Below are positions 36,361-47,869 of a stretch of DNA of 64,000 nucleotides, piece after piece. Under the pieces are notes generated by a model. It had not been told where the DNA came from and did no database searches. It saw only the letters and a program-made list of their open reading frames with translations. The position numbers and the translations under genes are program-made. This DNA is from Guillardia theta CCMP2712 (Eukaryota; Cryptophyceae; Pyrenomonadales; Geminigeraceae): NCBI RefSeq assembly GCF_000315625.1, contig NW_005434612.1, positions 413,682-477,681 of the forward strand. Direction: 5' to 3'. Positions within the stretch are counted from its first letter, which is position 1; every line of letters begins with the position of its first letter.

Positions 36361-39300
36361 TCAACGGGCAGTGTCAAGGTGAAAGAGGGCATCACCGTAT
36401 CGCTTTTGATTCAGCGCGCGTATAGCCTTGAGACTATCGTGGGGGTCGACGAAACGGACGAAGCCGTAGCCTTTGAAGGTAGGGGGACTCTTGGAGTGAT
36501 CGAAGATCAAGCGCGCTTCCTTCACCTCCCCGTACTTTGAGAATAACATCTTGAGATCTTCCTGCGCGCGGCAGTCAAACAATTCAATCCAAGTTCCCTG
36601 CCCCGTTACCAGTCTCTGAAAGCGCTTGTCGAGCCCTGTGACGAAGATCTCTTCGCACATCAGCTCTGCCTCCGTCATGTTCGCGAGTGGATCCACTGTG
36701 GCAGACTTGAGCTTCTTCCTCCCGCTTGCTACAAGCTCTTCGTCTTCCTCCTGGTTTGTTTTCTCTCGCTTGTTGGCACTGGAGCTGTTGGAATCCTGAG
36801 AGCTTCTCATCCGTAGCTCGTCTTGAGAGTGAGCGAACAGGCAGTGCTCCATGTATTTACATCTCCCCAGCTTCAGGTAGTTGGCGCACAACTCAGTCTT
36901 GTAGTTCCACCGCCTCTTCTTTCCCTGCCCTCCCTCCTCCTCTTGGTTCTTCGAGTTCTCCGCGTTTTGTCTTTGAAGGTCAACGGCAAGTCCAAAAAGC
37001 TCTGAGTTTGGATTGAGGCCCTAGGGAGACATGAGCTACCGACGGAAACAAAAGGAGGCACATGGGAGGAGAGTGGAAGAGACGGAAGTGCCAAGGAGAG
37101 GAGGGAGGAAAGCGGGTAGAGGCCGACATCGGAGAGGTTACCTCTTGTTGATTCTGAGGGACGTTGAGCTTCTTGTGTTGCTGCAGTGCGTTGATGAGAG
37201 CCTGCCAAGATTTAGATGGGTGAAGAGCACAACAAGGAAAACAACTTGCAGCATCTCGGGATCTTTCAGGATGGCACTCAAGTTTTCTGCCGAGCCACCA
37301 GCCTCTGGCGTTGGGCTCGCAGCACTGGTTTGCATCTCTTGCTTCTCCCTGAGTTTCTTCATCTCTACGTCCTGGTTGGCATGGGGCTGCATCTTCTCTA
37401 TCGCCTCTTGCAGCATGAGGTAGCCCGAATTGTTCCGTTGCACCAGGGCAACTGACGTCGCGACCCAGTTCTTCCTCACGAGGTTGTAAGCTGCATCGAT
37501 CTTCACGATGTCTCCAACCCACAGCCCTTTGATCCCGCACGCATCTCGCAGCTCATTCTTAATGTAGATACAATCGTCTGCAAATGAGAAGTTCTTTCCC
37601 GAGCTCGTGATGGTACAAGTGTACCCGATCTTGGGTGGCTGAAGTTGTTCAGGAAAGAATTGACTGACAGTCGACTTCTCGGCTTGTTGCGTCAAGGATG
37701 CGGTGACATCCTCCAAGGTCGATGAGTCTTTGACTGCGCAAGATGTCTCATTGTCCGGAGGGAGAGGCTGGCTCGTGGGGTCTGGAGAGTACTTTCCCTT
37801 GGAAACGCTCAATGCCCGCCAGTTGTTGCTTCCTTTCTTGTGCGGCTGGCAGATGACTTGCAGCTCGAAGTTTCCCTGACCCTTGAGGATGTTCCACCAC
37901 CGCTGAACCTCCAGCCATAAATCTTGCGAGAATGTTCGCCGCGAGATGAAGATATCGGCTTGTCCCGGAGCAGATTCTGAGATGCAGAAGTGTGCGTCCG
38001 GGGGATACGAGTCTGACGCCATCACCCTCGCGATCTTGCCCGAAAAGGTCGAGTTTTCTGGGCCGTTTTCTGCGGCAACTGGACCTGAACCTGTTCGGTC
38101 TGTCTGCGTCAAGATGGCTGCCAACTTCGAGGTGTCAAAAGGAGATCGAAGCTCATCCCTCCCATGCGCAAACGAGCATATCCTCTCGAACTGACAGGTT
38201 CCTTTCTGCATGAACTCACGGCACAAGCGAGTCTTGTGGAGAAGCAAGTGCTTTGGGATTGTCAGAAGAGAATTGGACTTGTCGGCGTCCGTTTGGGCAT
38301 TGCTATCTGCTTTTTCTGCAGGCACGGTACTCTCGGAGGTTCTTGCAGCTTCAATATGGTTGGACTTCTGTTTCTCTTCCTGATGGTCTAAGTTTTGATT
38401 CCTCATCAAGCCCGGGGCTGGAGAACTTCTTGGAGGAGCAGCAGCGTGTTGATTGAAGGAGTCTTCTTCCATGGGTGAGTCATACCTCATGTTGCTGCGA
38501 TGGTCCCAACGGTTATCTGCGGGTTCCTTGTGTAGACGAGGATGAAGAGGTCGTCTTGAAGGTGCTTCAGATCCATCGGCCGCGATCTTCTTGTCACTCA
38601 TCCTTCCTGTAAGTCTTCGAGTCGCTGCTTCTTCTGGTCTCAGACTGTAAACGGGAGAATGCGGCCTCATCCTGTCTTTGGACACGACGACTTGTCCCGT
38701 CATGAGCATCGCCGACTCGAAGGAAATCGGTTCGCCCGATCGATACACCACTTGGCCATCTCTCGAGATGTAGTCTTTGTGATACAAGGATCTCCATCGA
38801 TCTACTATTCGTTTGAGGTCCGCACTCCCCCCGAGATGGTTCAGGATAGACAAGCACTTCTGAGCTACCTCACTCTTCAATGCAGCTAGGTTGTTCCTAG
38901 AACGATCTTCCGACTTGCTTTTCCTGATGGAGGAGGAGGATATTTCCTTTCTGGCAGCATCTCGATGGTATTCGTGTGCCTTTCCCAACTTCCTGGAGTA
39001 AGCCCGCGCTTCTGCTATAGACGCGCTTCGCTCGTCGTCATCGGAATTCCGAGCTCCACCCCTGAGCCGGCACAGGGACATTACTGCATACTCCACATGA
39101 GCGCAGGAGAGCTGTGTGCTGCCTCGAGAAGCTTCAAGCCCTTGAGGCTGCCGCGCGAGTTGTCTGTCTGGGGGAAACGGAAGAGAGGTGAGGATCTTAC
39201 AACTAGCTGCAGTGATGGCTAAGTTTTCAAGGTGAGACGGACACTGATGGTTCTTCGATCCGGCCAAGGCAAGAGTGCACAGCAAGATCAAAACAAAGCT

Positions 39301-39387
39301 CGTCGAACTTCTATGGACTAGAAATGCTCGTGACCAACTTAGACCTTCACTCCTTGTCATGCCCCTCAGCGACATCAGCTTCACCAT
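36361..39387 (-). CDS. RNA-binding protein with two CCCH fingers and an RRM
   Basis: Three exons (37246-39387, 37142-37201, 36361-37020) in phase give about 953 residues. Two Cys-x8-Cys-x5-Cys-x3-His fingers have the TIS11-like lead (LHKTRLCREFMQKGTCQF, about residue 400; YKTELCANYLKLGRCKY, about residue 780) and each ends in Ala-His-x-x-Asp-Glu-Leu-Arg. An RRM closes the protein: RNP2 is EIFVTGL and RNP1 is KGYGFVRF. The middle (about residues 480-720) is uncharacterised, with one conserved-looking part, IGYTCTITSSGKNFSFADD. The N-terminus is odd for an RNA-binding protein: a hydrophobic helix (SFVLILLCTLALAG) and RLRGG at residues 107-111. The true start may be the Met just before it, or a 33-nt intron may lie at about 39165-39197. 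A cytosolic or organellar mRNA role is likely but not decided. Confidence 0.85.
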
Positions 39388-39884
39388 CCACTTTCAAACG
39401 GATCGAGGATTGTTTCGCCGATGTACAGACACCAGCAGGAGTTCAGCTGCGGAGATGTTTGTCTCGCGAGCTCATTTTGACGGCCTCCTGTCACTGACCA
39501 CCCGCAACTCGCGGAGAGCACGAGGGTCGCATCACCTCTCGGCCATCCACCTGCTGCGCGTTCCAGCTGGTCGGCGTTCAGCTCATCATGCGGGTCTGCC
39601 GCATCCTTCGGCCATCATGTTCAGCTCGTCTGCCTCCTGCCTCCTCGATCTCCTCCTCCTCCGTTCGATCCTCCCCCTCCTCCAAGCTCTCTCCCCCTCG
39701 CCATGCCCGCGCCGCCGTTATCGTTGTAACAGGAGAAGGGACGGGCTCGACAGGGTGAGGGTACCCCTGGTGGGGGTCAATTTGTACCCAGAAAAGTGTT
39801 GAGTGAAAGAACATCGCTAGCTGGGATCGGGGGGTGGGGTCATGGGCTGTCGTCTGGTCCGCCTCAGACATCGGCACGTGAAGG
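39388..39884. other. Divergent intergenic region
   Basis: This is the promoter region between the CCCH-RRM gene (minus) and the RPF2 gene (plus). Weak frames occur on both strands without features. Short GGGGTA-type words appear at 39755-39840, on the strand and side facing RPF2. Confidence 0.4.
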
Positions 39885-41366
39885 ATGAGAATGGCAAGGA
39901 AGGCGAAGAACGCTCGGTCGAAGCGAGCGATGATGGCGCGAGAGGCGAAGGTGGTGGAGGAAGAGAGAAGCTCCCTCTTCATGCGCGGCACGAGCACCAA
40001 CGAGCTGATCAACGAGATCCTCAAGGATCTGGTGACATGGTAATGATGTGCCTCTGCGAGCCACTGAAAGCCGTGTAGAACGCTCTCAAGCAGCCAAATT
40101 CAACCTTCTTCCGACGACGAAACGACAAGCGACCATTTGAGGATGAGACTTCGGTCTATTTGTTGCATCGCTGTTGCACAAAAGCCTCACACCGGCTTGT
40201 CAGGTTGAGTTTCTCTGCATGAAAAACGAAGCTTCAATTTTTGGCTTCGGAACACATAGCAAGAAGCGGCCCAACAATTTGATTCTTGGCAGAATGTTTG
40301 ACTACAAGGTAAGAGCATGAAGATGTTCTGTCCAACTTCTGCTTACATTAACTTTTAGATCTATGACATGTATGAGTTTGGCTTAACCGAAGTGAAACCC
40401 GCCTGCTTGTTTTCAGCCAACTCTGCGCCGTATGTTTGCCGATGAGACTGACGGCCAGCACGACATGGTAGAGACTGACGTCACTGGTGCAGGAGCTACC
40501 AGAACAAGCCTCTCATTGTCTTCCAGGGTGATGCGTTCGAGACAGACACAAAGGTAGGGCTGTTGCCCTTCGCAGCCTGTCTGACTTGAGTTGGCAGCTT
40601 GAGGGCCTCAAGAACTTTTTCCTCGACATGTTTGCGCACAAGGCGATGGACAAAATCAACTTGGGGGGACTGGAGCATGTGATTGTTCTGACAGCCGAGG
40701 TTAGCCCTGCCATCCCTTGCTGTGTCGACACTCACTGCAGCTGCAGGGATCCAAGGTGGCATTCCGGCACTACAGCATTTCGTTCAAGAAGTCAGGCGGA
40801 CGAGTGCCGAGAGTGGAGTTGGAGGAGCTCGGTAAGCCGCGAGCTACTCGGCTTTTCGTGACGTGGCTCTAAGGGCCTAGCTTCAACATGGAGCTGCGAA
40901 GGGAACGAGAAGCTTCAGCTGATATCAAGAGGGTAGACCTTCTGCCTCTGCGCGTTGCAACCTCACCGGGGGGACAGGCTGCTTGCAGGGTACCTAAGCA
41001 AGTGAAAGCTCAATCCAAGCTCAAGAAGAACTATGAACGTGAGAACTTGCCTCCTCTTTCTTCCCAGACTGATGGATGAGGCAGGGAACGCGCTCGGGGA
41101 GACGATGGGTCGAATTCACATGCAGAAGCAAAGCTTGGACGAATTTCAGGTGCCTTGAGCAGAAGCGCCGGAGGTTTCGATCTGACAAGCTGCCTCCACA
41201 GACTCGAAAGGTTAAGGCGCTCAAGAGAGGCCGAGATAAAGTTGTAAGTGGCAAATCAAACCTTGTGGAAACTTGTCCCACTCAATAATGCTGGCAGGTT
41301 GAGGCTGAGAGAGCAAAAGAAGAGGCAAAGCGAGCAAAGCGAATGGACGATAGTGACGAGGAGTAA
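39885..41366 (+). CDS. RPF2: Ribosome production factor 2 (Brix domain)
   Basis: A gene with about eight exons and introns of 40-110 nt. In order: basic N-terminus MRMARKAKNARSKRAMMARE, RSSLFMRGTSTNELINEILK, PNSTFFRRRNDKRPFEDETS (about 40100), NEASIFGFGTHSKKRPNNLI (about 40240), MFDYKIYDMYEFGL across an intron, YQNKPLIVFQGDAFETD, LEGLKNFFLDMFAHKAMDKI, GSKVAFRHYSISFKKSGGRV with PRVELEELGP, then ETMGRIHMQKQSLDEFQ (about 41100) and a basic-acidic tail up to the TAA at 41364. This is the Rpf2 Brix domain from end to end, with its Lys-Lys-Arg-Pro-Asn-Asn-Leu motif. Rpf2 with Rrs1 brings the 5S RNP (5S rRNA, uL5, uL18) into pre-60S particles in the nucleolus. The second in-frame Met at 39891 is an alternative start. 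Confidence 0.94.
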
Positions 41367-41578
41367 ATTTTACTTGATGTAACTTGTGAAATAAAGACGA
41401 GAAATAAGACGAGACAAGCTGAACCCTCTTCTCATAGGCAAAACTTTCATGTTTGAACTTGTTTACCTACAAGTCGGCTCACCCTGGTGCAGTCCACATG
41501 GCAACTTCGGTCGCAGTGACCAGGGCACGGCAAATCTCATGATGACAATAACAAGTTGAAACCAGCAAAACGAATGGG

Positions 41579-41652
41579 TGGTTCCACCCAGGCTCGAACT
41601 GGGGATCTTTCGCGTGTGAGGCGAACGGATTAACCAACTTTCCCATGGAACC
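41579..41652 (-). tRNA. trnV-CAC: tRNA-Val (anticodon CAC)
   Basis: On the minus strand a 74-nt cloverleaf can be drawn. The 7-bp acceptor stem is GGTTCCA paired with TGGAACC, with A as discriminator. The anticodon arm TTCGC-CTCACAC-GCGAA gives anticodon CAC, and the T arm is CCCAG-TTCGAGC-CTGGG. The B box (GTTCGAGCC) fits. There is no intron and no encoded CCA. It reads GUG valine codons. It stands between RPF2 and a G-rich tract. Confidence 0.95.
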
Positions 41653-42248
41653 GTTGAACAGACAAGCAAATTGATGATTTATATAGTACTAAATCCCAAG
41701 TTGCAGACAGGGGTTTATGGAGGTCAGCTGGGGGTGGGGATGTGGCTACAATGGTATTGAATGGAAGATGGGTAGGGTACTTATGGGAGATCAAGGTGGT
41801 GGGGGTGGTACAGTTGCATGAATATAGGGTCCCTACTGCTATATGGGTGGAGGTGGGTGGGTGTTTTTGGAAGGGGTGGGAAAGGGACGAAAGGGCATGA
41901 GGTTGAGGCCGCACTGTTTACACGCCTCCTACACGCCTTGATGAAGGGGTAGGGTAGGTGGAATGGAGGGGTGGTATGAGCGGCAGGGTGGGAGTGGGGT
42001 GATCAAAGGTCAGGACGAGGGTAGCGGTGGGGTACATTTGGGGGACTATGCCGGGATCCGTCCTGCCTCCTTTTGCAAGAGGGGGGGTGGGGTAGTAAGT
42101 TGTGGTACTGATAGAACCTATGGAAGCGGAGGAATTGAGGGCTACATGGGGGTGGGGGTGGGGATATGTGGGGTGGGGTGATGGATGAAACAGGGTCGTT
42201 GGGAGGGTGGGGCTGCAGCGGGGGTCGTGTGGGAAGGAGGCTCATCTC
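41653..42248. other. GGGGTA-rich tract upstream of purF
   Basis: The plus strand is strongly G-rich for about 500 bases (GGGGTAGGGTAGGTGG at 41946, GGGGGTGGGGTAGTAAG at 42081, GGGGGTGGGGGTGGGG at about 42150). It ends 30-40 bases before the PurF start codon. No gene is seen. Confidence 0.55.
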
Positions 42249-44731
42249 ATGGCGTACAAGGAGAAATGCGGCGTCTTCGGTGTCTATGTAAGAACAAAGA
42301 GACGATGATGATGATGAACGATCATCGATGAGACAGCAGAGAGCAGAGAGCAGAGAGCTGTATTCAGATATCATTGCTCAGTGATTACTGCCACGCTGAA
42401 GATGAGCAGATATAGGGGGAGATAGGTACCTTTGGCAGAAGCAGTCGAACTCAACAGGAAGAAGAAGCAAAGAAGAGGAATTTCAAGAAGAAAAAGTGAA
42501 TTAGGCAGATATGAAACGAACAGGCCATGGATGAGGGACTTGCCATGTTTCGATCAAAGGAGAGGAATGGCGAGGGTGATGAGGACGGGGAGAGAAAGAG
42601 AGAGAGGAGAGGAGAGCAAGGGGGAAGGGGAGAAGGAGCAACAACAAGATCAGGATGAAACGTGTGAGTCAAGATATGAGGGATAATCTAAGGTGCTGTG
42701 GTGAATGCAGATGTGATGAACGGATGTTTGAGCGTCTTGTGTTTCAGAAACAAACGATCCTTTTCGTCTGACAGAATAGGAGTTGATGCTTCATATCATG
42801 TTGACCTCCTTGTACTTGTGCAATCTCATGCTTCTTGAGGACATGGGTGGTGTGAGTGACTTGCAGCCGGTGGCAGAATGTCGAGAAAGCTGCGCACACA
42901 ACCTACTATGGTATGGTTGGCCTGCAGCATCGGGGACAGGAAGGTGCCGGTCTCGTGTCATGCAATGTCAATGAGGCTGGGGTAAGGCTGTGCGTGCTGT
43001 ATGAGGGGCTGACGAGATGGCAGCAAAGTGAGTTTCGGCTGCATCGCGGGCATGGGCTGGTGACGGACGTCTTCACCCCCGATGACGTGGACAGCCTCGG
43101 CGGCATCAACGCCATTGGACACACACGATACTCGACAGCTGGAGGAAAGACCCAACTCGAAGGCTTTCAGGTCCGCGACCTCCTCCCCCGCTTTCCTCTC
43201 TCCTCTCTCCTCTCTCCTCTATCCTCACTGTATTGCGAAGCCCTTCTGCGTGCACTATCGTATGGGGAACCTGGCTCTGGCTCACAACGGCAACCTCTCC
43301 AACGCGACGGAACTTCGCGCCTTCTTCGAGAACCAAGGCGTGCTGACGCAGTCCACCGTCGACTCGGAGCTCTTCCTGCACTTGGTGCTGCCGTGGCGCC
43401 ATGAGCTGCACCCTGACCTCTACTGCAGATCTCCCATTCTAAACGCTCCTCACAGATCGATCAGATATTCGACGCCATGACTCAAGTTGCCTCCTCCTTC
43501 TGCTCTCGCGTCTGGTCATGCTGCTGCAGGCTGAAGGCGCTTTCTCAGTCATCATCTTGACTGATCGATTCTTTTGCGCCGTTCGAGACCCCAACGGCTT
43601 CCGTCCTCTCTGTATCGGCAGGCTGTGAGTAAGGAGGCGTCAGCGTCCAAACCCTTGACGGGTGCGAGCAGCAAAGGCAGGGGAAGAGACGGCACTGATG
43701 GATACTGCGTTGCCTCCGAGACCTGTGCGCTTGACCTGTAGATTGCAATCACTTCCCAGCCCAGCTGACGCACAGCAGGTGCAAGGCAGAGTACGTGAGG
43801 GACGTGGAGCCAGGAGAGATGATCATCATCGACAAGAAGACGGTTCAGACCGGCACCTTCTCTTCCCTCAAGCTGCCCCAGAAGTTCGGGACGTCGCAGT
43901 GCATCTTCGAGTACGTCTACTTCGCTCGCCCAGACTCGCGTGTCTTCGGCGAGTTTGTCACCAAGGTGAGAAGGGAGCTGGGCAGACAGCTCGCGCGCGA
44001 GTGGCCGGTGCCCAAAGTGGAAGAAGGGGAGCTGCTGCCTGTCATCATTCCGATCCCCGAGTCAGCCACCCATGCGACGTTGGGGTACCACGAGGAGTCG
44101 GTCAAGATGGGAAGGCCCTGCATCTTCGATTTCGGCTTCTTCCGCAACCCCTACGTCGGTCGCTCGTTCATCTCCCCCTCCCAGGAGCTCCGAGACCTCA
44201 AAGTTCTGTGCAAGTTCAACCCCATGGAGCACACGCTCAAGGACAGAATCGTTGTGGTCGTCGACGACTCCATCGTTCGAGGCACCACAGCCCGTCAGCT
44301 CGTCAAGCTGCTCTACGCCGCTGGAGCAAAGCAGGTGCACGTAAGGATATCGTCTCCTCCTGTCACGGACCCGTGCTTCTACGGCATGGACTTTCCCTCC
44401 AAGGAAGAACTGTTTGCGAACAAATATCAAGGTGAGAAGAAAGGGGCTGTGAGAGGGAGAGGAAGAAGTTAGCAAGGTGAAGTAAGCTTAGATGGGGGGG
44501 GGGGGGGGGAGAAGAATTCTTCCTATGCATGATGCAGCGGCAGGTGATATCGAGGCCATGGCAGCTTGGCTTCAGGTTGACAGTCTTGGCTACCTCACTC
44601 CCGAGGGGCTTGTGGAGGCTGCGACTCGCTCCTCGGGCACTCGCCACAGCTTCTGCCGCGCCTGCTTCACCGGCGTCTACCCGGTGCCGATCGAACCCAC
44701 CGGCCGTCGCGACTCATCGCTAGACTGGTAG
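42249..44731 (+). CDS. purF: Amidophosphoribosyltransferase (PurF/PPAT)
   Basis: The first committed step of purine synthesis: glutamine plus PRPP to phosphoribosylamine. Exon 1 (42249-42287) encodes only MAYKEKCGVFGVY; Cys7 is the expected N-terminal nucleophile after removal of a short propeptide. A 589-nt intron follows. Then come TYYGMVGLQHRGQEGAGL, GINAIGHTRYSTAGGK, LALAHNGNLSNATELR, STVDSELFLHLV, AVRDPNGFRPLCIGRL, GYCVASETCAL, CIFEYVYFARPDS, PESATHATLGYHEES, and the PRPP loop RIVVVVDDSIVRGTTARQLV with VHVRISSPPVTDPCFYGMD. A last exon from about 44540 ends FCRACFTGVYPVPIEPTG before the TAG at 44729. A 42-nt in-frame intron probably lies at 42985-43026. No transit peptide is seen, so the enzyme may be cytosolic. 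The length matches the family. Confidence 0.94.
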
Positions 44732-45049
44732 CAACGGTCATGGATCACATTAAAGCGTAGGAGCCGCAGCTGCCTCAGGACGCTCCGAGTAAGTTTCTTC
44801 CGAGTCATCGTACTCGCTGATGCCGATTCTCAACACTATCACTACTGGTGTCCTTAAAGTCTGCGTATGACTTCATTTTCTTCACGTGCCAAGACTCTCA
44901 CTCCCGTCCTTACTTGCAACATCAAGCTTTCAAGTAGCCAAGTTTTGACTCCCGATGCACCCAAACGAGCAATCGCACTGGCCAGTCAGATACAGGCTGG
45001 AACAAGTATGTTTGTTCCGGGCTCGGATCTGCAATGAGACCAGCAGCCG
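44732..45049. other. Intergenic, purF 3' flank
   Basis: I see no gene or clear repeat in this 320-base stretch; it ends where fragments of the mobile element begin. Confidence 0.4.
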
Positions 45050-45364
45050 CTCACCATCATCCGGCGGGAACGAAGTGCCGACCAAACGCAACATAGTCTT
45101 ATGGACACTGCCAACTCTTACGGTTCACCGTGCTCGCGGTCCCAAGCCTAACTGATCAACCCCACATCCTCTTGCGCTTCGTGTAGGTAGAAAGTGCCTC
45201 AAGCAGAAGAAAGCAGCAACAAGCAGGAAGTATAGGATTTACTGGCAGAAGGTAAAAAGTGCCTCAAGCAAAACAAAGCAGGACAAGCAACACCGCTCTT
45301 GTTGCAGTGTGCTCTATGCCTGACGGTCTTGCTTGTTGCTGCTTTCGTCTGCTTGAGGCACTTT

Positions 45365-45448
45365 TTACCTTATGCGAGTAAAACTCAGTAGACCTACACG
45401 CACACAACACACAGTGCAAACACACTGAGTTTTACTTGCATAAGGTAA
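45365..45448. repeat. Inverted repeat, 25-bp arms
   Basis: Arms 45365-45389 and 45424-45448 (TTACCTTATGCGAGTAAAAC type) pair with one mismatch around a 34-base loop. The left arm continues from a variant of the element's 3' motif. Confidence 0.9.
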
Positions 45449-45482
45449 ACCCTCTCTGCTGTCTACGGGGCTTCCCACGTGG

Positions 45483-45644
45483 GCTGGCAGTGTTGAAGTT
45501 TAGGGACTGGTTGCCAGCAGTGCTGGTTACTTTCGTGCATGCACACAGCGCACAGCGAGAAGCTGCACAAACACACACAACAAAACAAGACTAAAGTAAC
45601 CAGCACTGCTGGCAACTGTCAGCCTGAGACCCGGCACTGCCAGC
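45483..45644. repeat. Nested inverted repeats, 23-bp and 11-bp arms
   Basis: Inner arms 45511-45533 and 45593-45615 (TTGCCAGCAGTGCTGGTTAC plus TTT) pair perfectly around a 59-base loop. Outer arms GGCTGGCAGTG (about 45483) and CACTGCCAGCC (about 45634) pair as well. The arm itself holds the near-palindrome CCAGCAGTGCTGG, which also occurs in the element's 3' tail. Confidence 0.9.
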
Positions 45645-47101
45645 CTACGCGCGAAGCCGTGCAGACAAGCAGGAAGGGCCAAGCAACCACTACCTTCTGC
45701 CAGTAAATCCTATACACCACTACGGGCCAAGCAACCACTACGGAGCAACAGTCGCTAGGAGGGGTAACAAGCAGCAGAAGCATGGCGAAGTCCGAGATGA
45801 AGCTCCCTTACACGCGATACCCGGAGGCATCCGGCGACTGACCGGTTCAGCTTGTTCCTGCTTTGTTTTGCTTGAGGCACTTTTTACCTTCTGCCAGTAA
45901 ATCCTATACTGCAGCTGACGCTGGAGGCGCTCTTGTCTGGTGCGAGGCGCATGACGCCCTTGCGGGCGCAAGCACTTCTCGAGCCAGAGGACAGCTCCTC
46001 CTCGGACTTTGTCGAGTCGCCCGAGGAGTCTTCGCCGGAGGTCTCCGACTCCGATGGGGGACACCCTTCGAGTGGAGCCGACGATCGGCGCGGAGTTTTG
46101 CTTGAGGCACTTTTTACCTTCTGCCAGTAAATCCTATACCGCGACCGGAGAGCTCGACACCACTGGGGTGCTTGCTGCTGGTCCGAGCTCGCCTGCTTCC
46201 TCCCCGGCATCGGTCGGGTCACGCCAGTCCTTGGGCATTGCCGCGGCGTCGCCGCCGTCACGGGCGGCTACCACTGACTCGGCTACCGCTGACTCGGAGG
46301 CTAGCGAGGAGGACTACCTCGAGCGGTACCGTGTTCCTGTGTCCAGCCTCCCTCCGTCCGCTGCCCCAGGCGGACACCCGGGCAGCGCCGGCTCCTTGTC
46401 GGCGGCTGCCCTTTCTCCGTCCGCGGCCGCCCGCTTTGTGGCGGCAGCGGACGTCTCGACTGACAGTGGTCAGTCGGCTGCCTCCGGGTATCGCGTCTAA
46501 GGGATTTTATTCCTCCTGCATGCTCCTGCTGCTTGTTGCTTGATTGCTTGACCCTTAGGCTGCTTGTCTGCGCGGCTTCGCGCTTGGGCTGGCGATGCCG
46601 CGTCTGGATGCCAGCAGTGCTGGTTGTTTTCGGGCTTGTGTTTTGTGTGTGTTTGTGCAGCTTCTCGCTGTGGACTGTGTGCCTGCCGGTTCAGCTTGAT
46701 CCTGCTTTGTTTTGCTTGAGGCACTTTTTACCTTCTGCCAGTAAATCCTATACTACCCCCTTAAAAACACAAGCCCGAAAAGAACCAGCACTGCTGGCAC
46801 CCAGACGCGGCAGCGCCAGCCCAAGCGCGAAGCCGCGCAGACAAGCAGCCTAGCAGCCAAGATATAGGATTTACTGGCAGAAGGTAAAAAGTGCCTCAAG
46901 CAAAACAAAGCAGGAACAAGCTGAACCGGCAGGTACACAGTCCACAGCGAGAAGCTGCACAATCACACACATCCTATATCCACACAAAACACAAGCCCGA
47001 AAACAACCAGCACTGCTGGCACCCAGACGCGGCATCGCCAGCCCAAGCGCGAAGCCGCGCAGACAAGCAGCCTAAGGGTCAAGCAATCAAGCAACAAGCA
47101 G

Positions 47102-47302
47102 NNNNNNNNNNNNNNNNNNNNNNNNNNNNNNNNNNNNNNNNNNNNNNNNNNNNNNNNNNNNNNNNNNNNNNNNNNNNNNNNNNNNNNNNNNNNNNNNNNN
47201 NNNNNNNNNNNNNNNNNNNNNNNNNNNNNNNNNNNNNNNNNNNNNNNNNNNNNNNNNNNNNNNNNNNNNNNNNNNNNNNNNNNNNNNNNNNNNNNNNNNN
47301 NN
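47102..47302. other. Assembly gap (201 N)
   Basis: Unsequenced bases lie between two inverted pieces of the element. The left side ends in the element's 3' tail (minus orientation); the right side starts in its C-terminal coding part (minus orientation). Confidence 0.95.
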
Positions 47303-47869
47303 ACCGCTCGAGGTAGTCCTCCTCGCTAGCCTCCGAGTCAGCGGTAGCCGAGTCAGCAGCTTCTCGCTGTGGACTGTGTACCTGCCGGTTCAGCTTGTTC
47401 CTGCTTTGTTTTGCTTGAGGCACTTTTTATCTTCTGCCAGTAAATCCTATATATCTAGTCAGTGGTAGCCGCCCGTGACGGCGGCGACGCCGCAGCAATG
47501 CCCAAGGACCGGCGTGACCCGACCGATGCCGGGGAGGAAGCAGGCGAGCTCGGACCAGCAGCAAGCACCCCAGTGGTGTCGAGCTCTCCGGAGGCACCCG
47601 ACGTCACAGTGAGGGACGGAGACGCCTCCGAGTCGCCAGCTCCGCGCCGATCGTCGGGGCCACTCGAAGGGTGTCCCCCATCGGAGTCGGAGACCTCCGG
47701 CGAAGAGTCAGCGGTAGCCGAGTCAGTGGTAGCCGCCCGTGACGGCGGCGACGCCGCGGCAATGCCCAAGGACCGGCGTGACCCGACCGATGCCGGGGAG
47801 GAAGCAGGCGAGCTCGGACCAGCAGCAAGCACCCCAGTGGTGTCGAGCTCTCCGGAGGCACCCGACGCT

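Noticed and set aside
39275-39802. 175-codon plus-strand frame between the CCCH-RRM and RPF2 genes
   Set aside because: Partly antisense to the CCCH-RRM start; biased Arg/Ser/Leu composition and no recognisable domain.
41700-42230. Interstitial telomere repeats (GGGGTA)
   Set aside because: The words are irregular in spacing and do not form a head-to-tail 6- or 7-bp array.
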